Origin: Acephala macrosclerotiorum
Lineage: Eukaryota; Ascomycota; Leotiomycetes; Helotiales; Mollisiaceae
Length of the DNA stretch: 30,442 nt
Reading direction: 5' to 3'
Assembly: GCA_014904845.1 (NCBI GenBank)
Contig: MU119673.1
Location: forward strand, 1-30,442
This document shows positions 1-10,440 of the stretch, piece after piece; position 1 is the stretch's first letter, and every line of letters begins with the position of its first letter. The position numbers and the translations under genes were made by a program. The notes below the pieces were generated by a model, which saw only the letters and a program-made list of their open reading frames with translations, was not told where the DNA came from and did not search any database.

Positions 1-139
1 AAATAATTTTTAAATGAATAAATAATTTTATACGAAATTATAAGTTTATAATTTGTTAAAAAATATAAAATAAATATTTTTTTTATTAATATATGAAAAA
101 AAGCGAATTTTTTTTATATATAAAAAAAATAAAAAAAAG
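1..139 (+). repeat. Left terminal inverted repeat of the DNA-transposon-like element (clipped)
   Basis: Read 5'->3' this arm matches the reverse complement of 2607-2743 over its whole length with only scattered transitions and small indels. Shared landmarks include AAATAATTTT, ACGAAATT, GTTTATAATTTGTTAAAAA and a TATATATAAAAAAAATAAAA tract. Differences are mostly C/T or G/A, as expected from RIP. Confidence 0.75.
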
Positions 140-2560
140 TCTTATTTTGATATTTTTTAATCGAAATTATTTGAGTAATACGATTATTTGATTTTAAGAT
201 TTGTATAAAGTAATTTTTTTATATTGAATTAAAATCTTTTAAATAATTTTATTTCGATTTTTTTAATTTTTATTAAAATTATAATAATAAATAATAAAAT
301 TAAAAATTTTAATATAATTATAATTAAATTTTTTATTGTATTATATTTCGAATAATAATATATTGATTATAAAATAATATAATTGAAAATAAAAATAATA
401 TATATATTTAATCGTTTTTAATTAAAAATTAAAATCGAAATTAATTTTTTTTTAAAAAAAAAATATTTTTTTTTTTTAAATAATTTAATTGAATCGTTCA
501 AATAAATTATTTATTTCAAATAAATATAATTCGATAAATTTTTAATCGATATTATTTTTTTTTAAAATTTTTTATAAAATTTATTAATTATATATATTTT
601 TTTTTTATTATTTTATAATTATTTAATTATTTAATTTTTATTTCAATATTTAAAATAATTTTTAAATTAAATAAAATAATATATATTTATATTAATTTTA
701 TTTTATTATATATAAAAATAATAAAAAATTAATTATTATCGAATTTTTAAATTAAAATTAAATCGATTATATTAAAATAAATTAATTTTATTAAATGTTT
801 TTTTAATTTACTAAAATAATTATATAATTTTTATTTATTTTTGAATTTTATTATAAAATCGATTGAAAATTTATTAAATTTTTAAACGTCGAAATAATTT
901 ATACGATTATATTAAATAAATTTATTTTAAATAATCGTACAAATTTTAAATAATTTAAATAAATAAAAGTTTTATTTTATTCAAATTTTAATTATTAAAA
1001 TAACGATTATTAAAAAGTAATATAAAAAAAATTATTTCGTATTATAATATTAATTTTATATTTATCGATTATTTATAAGATTAAATTTTCGTAAAATTAT
1101 AAACAAAAAAATTATTTTTAAAAAATTGAAAAATCGAAAAAAAATTATATAATTTTATAAACGAATATTATTTAATATTAATAAAAATAAATATTATTAA
1201 TTTATTATTCGAATTTAAAATCGAAATAAAAATATTTTTAATTTTTTCGAATTTGATTTATTTTTTTATATTTTCGTATAATTCGAAATTATTAAATCGA
1301 AAATTGATAAATTAAAATCGATTTATAGTAATATAATTAATATTAATAATTTAATCGTTTTTAAAAAATTTAATAAAAACGAAAAAAATTATATTAAATA
1401 AAAAAAAAATAAAAACAAAAAAAAAACGAATATAAAAATAGATTTATTATTAATAATTAAAAATTATAAATTATAAATTATAATTGTAATTATATTAATA
1501 AATTTTGCGAATAAAATAAAAAACAATATAAATTTGATTAAAAATTTTAATTTTTTTAAAAATAAATTTTTTATATTATTCGATTTTCGTTTATTATTAT
1601 TTTTTTTTTAATATTAAAATTTTTTTTAAAATAAAAATATTTAATAAAATATTTAATTTTAATATAATATAATTTTTTGTAATAATTATAAAAATTTTAA
1701 ACGTTTAATAAACGATTATTAATTATAAAAATAATTTTAATACTAGTAATAAACGAATTTTATTATTGTTTTTTATTAAACGTTTTTTGAATTATTATAT
1801 TTTATTCGATTGTAAAATTTTCAAGCGTTTAAATAAAATTATAAATCTATTAAAAAATCGTAATAAAAATTTTATATATAGATTTAAATTTTAAAAAAAT
1901 CGTAAAATTAATTAAACGAATATAAAAATTATTATTTTATAAAAAATTTTTAATTTATTATTAATTTGAAAAAATTAATTCAAAAAATTAATAATATTTT
2001 TATATTCAATTAAAATAAGAATATAAAAACGTATAATAAAATCGATTAATTTTCTCGTTTTAATAAATCGTTTTAAATGAAAAAAATTTAATATTTAATA
2101 AATTTAATTAAAAAATTTTAATTTTTTTTTAATTATTATATTTATATCGATTTTTAATAGTAAAATAATTTTAACGTTATTATTTTTTTTAAATAAATAT
2201 TTTCTTATTATATATTATTTTAAACGAAAATTATTTATTGTATTTCGTTTTATAAATAAGTTTTTTTATATTAATTGTATTATTTTTAAGATTGAATTTC
2301 TTAATAAAATGCGATTTAAATAATTATTATATAATATAATTAAAATCGCTTATAATAAAAAATTTATCGATTTTATAATAAAAATCGAATTAGTTTTTTT
2401 TATTTTTAAAAATTAAAACGAAATTAAAAAATTTTTTTTTTTTATAAATATTTTGATTTCTTTAATTATTATTTAAAATCGAATATAATAATATAAATCG
2501 CGTGTATTAATAAACGAGATTTTTATTTGAGAAATAAAATACGATATTAAATTTTTTTTT
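139..2560 (+). repeat. Left arm of a large imperfect inverted repeat (element interior)
   Basis: The interior of the left element is repeated in inverted orientation at about 4165-6480. Matched points read by eye: the CG at 181 pairs with 6430, 495 with 6136, 859 with 5729, 1702 with 5002, 1826 with 4878, and the CGCG at 2499 with 4221. The sum of paired positions drifts between about 6590 and 6725, so the arms differ by indels of about 100 bp in total. Most base differences between arms are transitions. Confidence 0.7.
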
Positions 2561-2606
2561 TTAAAAAATTTATCGTATATATAAAATAAAAATTGTTAAA
2601 ATGAAA

Positions 2607-2743
2607 TTTTTTTTATTTTTTTTATATATAAAAAATTTTTATTCTTTTTATATATTATGAATAATAAATGTTTATTATATACTTTTTAACAAATTATAAA
2701 CTCGAATTTCGTACGAAATTGTTTATTTATTTGAAAATTATTT
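2607..2743 (-). repeat. Right terminal inverted repeat of the DNA-transposon-like element
   Basis: The reverse complement of this stretch aligns to positions 1-139, including the landmark TTTTTAACAAATTATAAAC (about 2681-2699). The outer end may extend past 2743 because its partner is cut by the window edge. Low-complexity T/A-rich DNA follows, so no target duplication could be defined. Confidence 0.75.
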
Positions 2744-4164
2744 ATTTAATTATTTATTTTTTTTGAAATTTTATTTATTTTTTATTTTTTATTTTATTTT
2801 ATTTTTTATTTCTATTTTTATTTTTCAAATTTTCAATTACTTTAATTAATTATTTTCAATTTATTTTATATAAAATTCAAATTAATTAAATTTTATTTAT
2901 TTATTATAAATATAATTAATTAAATTGAAATAAAAAATTATTATTCTTTGAATTTTTATTTTCTTTGAAAAATTTAAAAAAATATAAAATATTTCGATAA
3001 TTTAAACAATTTCAAATATTTGAAAATTATTTTTTAAAATAATTTAAAATATATATATTTTTATTATAATTTTATTTATAATTTTTTTAAATTTATTTCA
3101 AATTTGAATTTTACGTTATTTTTAATATTTTAAAATTATTTAAATATTTTTTTTATTTTATAAATATAAATTTTTTTAATTTTCAAATGAATTTATTTTT
3201 TTTTAAATAAATTTTTTTTTTTAAATTTAAATTTTTTTTAAGTATTTATTAAATTTTAAATCAAAAAAAAAATTTAATATTAAAAAAATTTTTAAAATTA
3301 AAACAAATTATAAATACGTTTTAATTTGAATTATTTTAATTTTATTTTTTAAAAAAAATTTTATCGATTAAACAATTTAATTAAATTTTAAATTAAATTT
3401 TTTTTATTTTTATTTTAAAATATTTTTTAATAAAAAAATATTATTATTCAAATTTTAAATACAATTTCTTTTATTTTCGTTTATTTTTATTACGTTTTTT
3501 TATTAATAATTTTTTTTTTTTTAAATTTTAATAATAATATTTAATTATATTAATTAAAAATAATTTTATAAATATTATTACAATAATTAAATAAATTAAA
3601 TAAATTAAATAAATTAAATAAATTAAATAAATTAAATAAATTAAATAAATTAAATAAATTAAATAAATTAAATAAATATAAAATTAATAAAAAATTACGT
3701 TTTATATTTTTCAATTGTATTTTTTATAAAAAAAAAAAATTTTAATTCGAGTAATTATAATCTCAATATCGTTTTATTTAATAAAATTTTAATTAATAAT
3801 TTTATTATTTCGAAAATATTATTTAAAATATATTTAATATTTTTATTAATATTTTTAATGAAATTTATAATTTAATATTAATTATAAATAATAATAATAG
3901 TATTTTCTCGTTTATAAATATAAATTTTTAAAAGAATTATATTTTTTTTAAAATTTTATAAATATTTTTAATTGTATAATATATAAATTATTTTTAAATA
4001 TTAAAATAATTATTCGCGATTTTTAATTATTTATTAATCGAATTCTTTTATTTTTAAATTTATTTTTTTCTTCGTAAAATTTTTTATTATTAATAAAAAA
4101 ATAAATTCAATTAATTGTAAATCGATTTAAAATTTATTTTCAAACGATTAAAAAAATTTTATCA
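2744..4164. other. AT-rich spacer between the inverted arms; no gene seen
   Basis: Between the two inverted transposon copies lie 1.4 kb of very AT-rich DNA with runs of T-rich low complexity (2755-2830) and very few CpG dinucleotides in its first half, unlike the arms. The few C residues here are mainly in CA and CT contexts, so its mutational history differs from the arms. Besides the 9-bp tandem repeat at 3587-3676, nothing was recognised. Confidence 0.5.
3587..3676 (+). repeat. Minisatellite: ten perfect copies of 9-bp TTAAATAAA
   Basis: The unit TTAAATAAA repeats head to tail ten times without an error from 3587 to 3676. It lies in the spacer between the inverted transposon arms. The perfection of the array within a heavily mutated region suggests recent expansion by slippage; the unit has no C or G, so RIP cannot erode it. 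Confidence 0.9.
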
Positions 4165-6480
4165 ACGTTTTTATTTCGTATTTACAATAAACTTTAAAAA
4201 AAATCTTATTTATTAATATACGCGATTTATATTATTATATTCGATTTTAAATAATAATTGAAAAAATTAAAATATTCATAAAAAAAAATATTTAATTTTG
4301 TTTTAATTTTTAAATATAAAAAAATTTAATTTAATTTTTATTATAAAATTGATAAATTTTTTATTATAAATAATTTTAATTATATTATATAATAATTATT
4401 TAAATTATATTTAATTATAGAATTTAAATTTAAAAATAATATAATCAATATAAAAAAATTTGATTATAAAATAAAATACGATAAATAATTTTCATTTAAA
4501 ATAATATATAATAAAAAAATATTTATTTAAAAATAATAATAATATTAAAATTATTTTATTATTAAAAATCAATATAAATATAATAATTAAAAAAAATAAA
4601 AAAACTTTAATCGAATTTATTAAATATTAAAGATTTTTTATTTAAAACGATTTATTAAAATTAAAAAATTAATTAATTTTATTACGCGCTTTTATGTTTT
4701 TATTTTAATCGAATATAAAAATATTATTAATTTTTTAAATTAATAACGAATTGAAAAATTTCTATAAAATAATAATTTTTATATTTATTTAATTAATTTT
4801 ATAATTTTTTTGAAAATTTAAATTTATATACGAAATTTTTATTATAATATTTTAATAAATTTATAATTTTATTTAAACGTTTGAAATTTTTATAATTAAA
4901 TAAAATATAATAATTTAAAAAACATTTAATAAAAAATAATAATAAAATTCGTTTATTATTAATATTAAAATCGTTTTTATAATTAATAATCGTTTATTAA
5001 ACGCTTGAAATTTTTGTAATTATTATTAAAAATTATATTATATTTTATTAAATATTTTTATTTTAAAAAAGATTTTAATATTAAAAAAAAAAATAATAAA
5101 TAAAAATCGAATAACGCGAAAAATTTATTTTTAAAAAAATTAAAACTTTTAATTAAATTTATATTATTTTTTATTTTATTTGTAGAATTTATTAATATAA
5201 TTATAATTTATAATTTTCAATTTTTGATTATTAATAATAAATCGATTTTTTTATTCGATTTTTTTTATTTTTTATTTTTTTATTTAATATAATTTTTTTT
5301 ATTTTTATTAAATTTTTGAAAAACGATTAAATCGTTAATATCGATTGTATTAATTACGTTATTATAAATTGATTTCAATTTATTAATTTTCGATTTAATA
5401 ATTTTAAATTATACAAAAATATAAGAAATTAAATTAAATTCGAAAAAATCGAAAAAAAATTTATTTCGATTTTAAATTCGAATAATAAATTAATAATATT
5501 TATTTTTATTAATATTATAATACGAAATAATTTTTAATTTTTTGATTAAATCGAAAAATTTTTTTTATATCGCTTTATAATAATCGTTATTTTAATAATC
5601 AAAATTTTAATAAAATAAATTTTTATTTATTTAAATTATTTGAAATTTATACGATTATTTAAAATAAATTTATTTAATGTAATCGTATAAATTATTTTAA
5701 TATTTAAAAATTTAATAAATTTTCAATCGATTTTATAATCAAATTTAAAAATAAATTATATATTATAAAAAAAACAAATAAAAATCGTATAATTATTTTA
5801 TTAAATTAAAAAAATAATTAATAAAAATAATTTATTTTAATATAATTAATTCAATTTTGATTAAAAAATTTAATAATAATCAATTTTTTATTATTTTTAT
5901 ATATAATAAAATTAAATTAATACGAATATATATTATTAAATTTAAAAACGAAATTACGAATTATTTTATTTATTTTAAAAATTATTTCGAGTATTAAAAC
6001 AAAAAATAAATAATTAAATAATTATAAAATAATAATAAAAAAAATATATAATTAATAAATTTTATAAAATTTTCAAAGAAAATAAAATCGATTAAAAATT
6101 TTTCGAATTATATTTATTTAAAATAAATAATTTATTCGAATAATTTAATTAAATTATTTAAAAAAAATTAATTTCGATTTTAATTTTTAATTATAAGCGA
6201 TTAAATATACGTATTATTATTATTTTTAATTATATTATTTTGTAATTAATATATTATTATTCGAAATATAATACAATAAAAAATTTAATTATAATTATAT
6301 TCAAATTTTCGATATTATTATTTATTATTACAATTTTAATAAAAATTAAAAAAATCGAAATAAATTTATTTAAAATTTTTTAATTAAATATAAATTTTTT
6401 TTTAATATAAAATCTTAAAATCAAATAATCGTATTATTCGAATAATTTCAATTAAAAAAATTAAATATATTCTTTAAAAT
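4165..6480 (-). repeat. Right arm of the large inverted repeat: second, inverted copy of the transposon interior
   Basis: This block matches the reverse complement of about 139-2560. Clear segments are 5640-5760 with 840-960, 4860-5010 with 1690-1840, 6070-6300 with 335-560, and 4160-4260 with 2465-2555. The terminal repeats of the left copy are not recognisable at either edge here, so this is either a related element with different or heavily diverged ends, or a truncated copy. No open frame or transposase motif survives. Confidence 0.65.
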
Positions 6481-6506
6481 AATTTTTTTTTAAAAAATAA
6501 ATACAA

Positions 6507-6586
6507 ATACGAATTTCGATAATTTATAAATTATTTTATAAATTTAATTAAATTACTAATTTTTATTTTAATATCGAAATTCGTAT
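6507..6586. repeat. Short inverted repeat, 15-bp perfect stem with 50-bp loop
   Basis: ATACGAATTTCGATA at 6507-6521 is the exact reverse complement of 6572-6586. It sits just outside the place where homology between the two transposon copies ends, so it may be part of the terminus of the right-hand copy, or a remnant of an unrelated small element. Confidence 0.45.
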
Positions 6587-7795
6587 TAAAATTCGTTATT
6601 TTATTTTATTTATTAATTTTAATATTTTTATTCGATTTAAATCGTGAAAAAAAAACGATTAATAATTAAAAATCAATTTATTAATTACATAAAATTAATT
6701 ATTTTACTCTTATTTATTTTTAATTATTTAAAATCGAATTTATTCGAATTAATTTATTTTTTTATTTTATAATAATTTTTTATTTTTTCAAAAATATTAA
6801 TCGTTTATTTAATAATATAAAATTAATAATTTTTCATTTTTCGATTATATTTTCAATTTATAATTATTAAATCGTTTTATTGTTTTTATATAAATTATTA
6901 ATTAAATTTTTAATGTAAAAATTCTTCGATTAAATTTAATTAAAATATTTTTTAATTAAACGATTTTTTATTAGAAATTTTTTAATCGTTTTAAATAATA
7001 AAAAAAAATTATATTTAAAAATCGAAATTTAATTTAAATATTAATAATAAAATCTATTTATTCAATTTTTATTTTTATTTTTAATAATTAAATTTTTTTA
7101 ATTTTATCGATTTATTAAATTTTTTTTATTTTTAATAATTAAATTTATTTAATTTAATTAAAAAAAATTTAAAAACGAATATTATATATTATTTAATACA
7201 AAAAACGAATTGGAAAAACAATAAAAATATTTATAGTATTTTTATTTTCAAAAAACTATATTTATTTTATTTATTGAAAATAAATCAAATTTTAATATTA
7301 AATTAAATTATTTAATTGTTTTTTTTTAATTATTCGTATTTTCGATAATTTTTCGATTTTTTTAATTCAATTTTTTTTCTTTGTATTAAATTTATTATTA
7401 ACGTATATAATTTTTATTTTTTTATTTTATTTCGTATTTTATAATAAATATATATATATATATATATATTTTTTCGATTATATAAATTCAAATAAATCTT
7501 TCGAATTTTAAATATTTAAATAAATTATAAATTATTTATAATAAAAACAATAAAAAATAATAATATAAAAAAATATATATTTTTAATAAAAAATAAAATA
7601 TAAATAAAAATAAAATATTTAAATAATCGTAAATTATTTATAAAAAAATAAATATTTCAAATTAAATATAATATTATAAAAAAAAAATTATAATATAAAA
7701 TATAATAAATAATTCGCTATTTTAAATAATAAAAAAAATCGATTTTTACGAGATTTTTATTTTAATAATAAAATCAATAAATTATAAAACGATAT
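6587..7795. other. AT-rich region without recognisable genes
   Basis: The DNA is RIP-saturated, with remaining C and G mainly in CpG. It contains an (AT)n tract of roughly 20 bp at about 7446-7470. It ends at the first base of the LTR of retrotransposon A; the five bases before the LTR are GATAT, the expected position of a target duplication whose partner is missing. I see no reading frame or repeat partner in the window. Confidence 0.5.
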
Positions 7796-8054
7796 TGTAG
7801 TGGAATTATATGTTTTTTCTTCAAAAATCTTTGTAAATAGCTAGTTTCGAAAGCAGTACTGGTCACGTGTTTTCTAGTACATAAAGAGTTGTCGCTTACT
7901 ATAGACTAATTAATAATCCTTTTTATTTTTATTTTGATTGATTGATTGATTGATTTACGAATTACGAATTACTTCGAATAAGTTTAGTTTATTAATTAAA
8001 ACGAATTGATTTACGATTAGATTTTTTTGTTTTGTGTTTTATTGCTTTTTTATA
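7796..8054 (+). repeat. 5' LTR of retrotransposon A (259 bp)
   Basis: The sequence begins TGTAGTGG and ends at a mutated CTACA (TTATA, 8050-8054). It matches the reverse complement of both LTRs of element B (13775-14032 and 25631-25888) along its whole length. Fixed landmarks are GTAAATAGCTAGTTTCGA, a CACGTG box at 7864-7869, ACTATAGACTAATTAA, and a GATT run at 7936-7955. The LTR should carry the promoter and RNA start of the element. Differences among the three copies are nearly all transitions. Confidence 0.88.
7864..7869. promoter_or_regulatory. Conserved CACGTG (E-box-like) palindrome in the LTR
   Basis: The hexamer CACGTG is present in all three LTR copies at equivalent places (7864-7869, 13960-13965, 25816-25821) although neighbouring bases have mutated. 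CACGTG is a known binding site for bHLH regulators in fungi. That it is used by this element is inference. Confidence 0.35.
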
Positions 8055-8075
8055 TTAGTAAAGCGACGTCGAAAA
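8055..8075 (+). promoter_or_regulatory. Candidate primer binding site of element A
   Basis: Reverse transcription of LTR elements starts from a tRNA whose 3' CCA end pairs with TGG just inside the 5' LTR. Element B has TTGGTAAAC at this place, and A has TTAGTAAAGCG, a G-to-A change in the TGG. Both are followed by a conserved GACGTCG or AACGTCG segment. The priming tRNA is not identified. Confidence 0.45.
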
Positions 8076-8305
8076 GTGAATTGTTTCAGTGGATTTCGCT
8101 AAGAATTGTTTATATGCGATTTGTGTATTTTGTTTTTTATTGTTATTAAAAAGAAATTCAAATTACTAGAAATTGAAAACTGAAAATTAATTAATAAGAA
8201 TTTCTTGTTTTGATTGTATTGTTTGAGATTAAATAATTTGATTACGAGATTGCGAAATTGCAAAAAAGTATTGATTTATAAGAATTACGTATTAAATTGC
8301 TCGAG

Positions 8306-9590
8306 ATAATTAGTATTAAAGTGAATATAAAAAAAAAGAGAAAAAACTCGTAGTAATTATTTACGATAATTAGTTTTATTTTTAGTAGAAATTGAAATAT
8401 AAAAAAAAAAGTTTTAATGCGAAAAAAAAAAAAATTATAGTATTAAAAAACGAAATTGTATTATTATTTTATATTTTAATTTTAATTCTTTTAAGAATTG
8501 CAATTCGCGAATTGCTTGTAATCGTTTTTAAATTGAAATAATAAAATTAGAATAAATTTCGAATTTTAAAAAACAATATAAAAAAAATTGAAACAAAAAA
8601 TTTCAATTGAAAAAAATCGATTAAAAAAGTATTTATTTAAAGAATATATTTTATTAGAATAAATAAACGAATAAAATTTCGAGTAAAAATTGAAATAAAA
8701 AATTTTTTACGAAAAAACGATATAAATAAAAATTAATTTTTAAAACGAATTTTATTTAGAAATAATAATTCAAAAATTGGTATTTTTAGATTATTAAATC
8801 AATTTTCAATTTAAAGATTAAAATCAGTAAATTATTCGCGTTAAAATTTATTTTTTTCAATAGAAAATATTTTTATTTTAATTATATTATCGATTTTTTC
8901 TAAAAAAACTTTTACGAATAACGAAAATAGTTTTTTAAAAATATAAGATTTCGAAAAGTACGTATTTGTATTAGAATTATAAATACTTTTTTTTTGAAGT
9001 TTTTAGAGTATTTTGATTTAAAGAAAATAATATTACGACTTTTTTAAAATAATACGACGATATATGCAAAAATTATAGAATTATTTTAAAAATTAAAAAA
9101 ATACGATTTTTGCGATATATTAATTCGATTTATAAGAAGTAAATCCAATTTATATTAAAATACAATATTGAAAATTATTTGAAAAAAGAATTTTATAACG
9201 TTTTAAAAAAAGAATTTCGCGAATACGATTAGAAGTATTATTGAATAAATATAAAGTTTTTATATAAAATTATCGATTAATTTATGAAAAATCTTTTAGT
9301 AATAAAAACGTATATAGATTTGTTTAATCGAGTATTTAAAAAATTGATTAAATAAAATAAGTTGAATAAATAATATTAAGAACGCGAGTTTATAAGAAGA
9401 TTTTCAATATATATTAAAGAACGGATTTTTAAAGAAATCGATTATAAGTCGATAGAGATATTTATTTATAATTATAATAAGATGTACGAGAAAGTAATTA
9501 TTATATATTAATATAAAAAGAAGAAATAATAATATAATGAAATTAACGATTTAAAATACTTGAAAATTCGATAAAAATATTTGAATATTA
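8306..9590 (+). pseudogene. gag-like capsid gene of element A, RIP-inactivated
   Basis: This is the structural gene of the retrotransposon, whose product would form the virus-like particle. The capsid part at about 8985-9590 matches the gag region of element B (24112-24740 on the minus strand), for example the stretch reading LKKEFREYD-like at about 9200. The start codon equivalent to B's ATG at 25380 is ATA here (8306-8308), in phase with the capsid block. Many TAA and TAG codons interrupt the frame. The product resembles Ty3/gypsy gag proteins of filamentous ascomycetes in its alpha-helical pattern and the arrangement of a long capsid domain. A zinc knuckle could not be read with confidence. 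Confidence 0.7.
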
Positions 9591-9809
9591 TAATGTAAAA
9601 AATAATTTCAAATATAATTAATAATTTGCTATTTTTTGTTTTATTCGAACTATTTATAGAAAATATTTAACGAAAAATGTATGTAATCGCTAAAAAAAAC
9701 TTATATTGAATTTCAATCTTTGGTTTTACGTACTATTTAAACTTAGAGAATTCAATAAATATTCGTATTAAAACTTTTAATTTAAATAGATAATTTCATT
9801 AGAGAACTG

Positions 9810-9847
<38 letters not shown>

Positions 9848-10440
9848 AAAATTGCTTTAAACGTTAATACTATGAAAATGTCTCAAAAGTTGAATAGTAT
9901 TATAATTTCTATAAATTAGAATCAAAATTAGTTTGTTTTTTTTACGAGGATAGATAAAAAGAAAGTTTTAATTGTAAACGAGAGAAATATAGTAATATAA
10001 AAGGAGGCGAATATAGAGTTTTATATGGTTTAATGTCGATTGGACTTTTGTAAGGCATGTCGTCGATCGTTCAAAAGAATGCAATAGAGGCCAATACTGT
10101 ATATAATGATTAGTAAAGCGAGCGATATTGCTTTGAGTATTTCGAACGAACAAAAAACAAAGAAATCGATTTTTTCGTTAATTATTTTTTCGTGGACTGT
10201 TATTTATTTATAGATGAGCTAGTTAATCGTAAATGTTACTATCGAGAGAACGATTAATAGTATTATAGTTTTTAGAATTGTAATCGATTTTCGCGATTGT
10301 TTACGTTTAAAAATAATTGATATTAGTATGATTAGATTATAGAACAAGTAATTAGAGGATTTTTTGATTACGATTTCGATAAATGCTTTAGAAATGTATA
10401 AAGAATTTAAAAATTTGTTCAATTTACTGTTTAAAAAAAG
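9591..10440 (+). other. gag-pol linker of element A, with 33-T run
   Basis: The stretch between capsid and protease matches 23260-24100 of element B in inverse orientation. It includes an uninterrupted run of 33 T at 9814-9846; B has a mixed pyrimidine tract with C at the same place. Small open frames on the minus strand here (9968-10153, 10219-10422) are antisense shadows. The sense frame reads a C-x4-C-x2-C cluster near 10035 that could be remains of a nucleocapsid region, but this is weak. Confidence 0.4.
9814..9846 (+). repeat. Poly-T run of 33 bases
   Basis: There are 33 consecutive T inside retrotransposon A. The matching place in element B (about 23855-23880, opposite strand) reads as T runs broken by C. 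Conversion of those C to T followed by slippage would explain the run. Confidence 0.9.

Larger units (their letters stand above)
1..2743. mobile_element. RIP-degraded DNA-transposon-like element with long terminal inverted repeats (left end outside window)
   Basis: The two ends match each other as inverted repeats (1-139 against 2607-2743), as in a cut-and-paste DNA transposon. Since base 1 is still inside the repeat, the true left end lies upstream of the window. The interior is saturated with C-to-T and G-to-A changes: nearly every remaining C sits in CpG and all six frames are full of stops, so no transposase motif can be read. A second inverted copy of the interior lies at about 4165-6480, which shows that this is a repeat. 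The superfamily is not assignable; a length of at least 2.7 kb with TIRs over 130 bp would allow several. The orientation of the coding strand is unknown. Confidence 0.6.

Noticed and set aside
3587..3676. CRISPR array or telomeric repeat
   Set aside because: The repeat is a 9-bp simple tandem array without spacers and without a G-rich telomere-like unit.
7446..7470. Functional AT-rich replication origin
   Set aside because: Only an (AT)n tract is visible; in DNA this AT-rich it carries no specific evidence.
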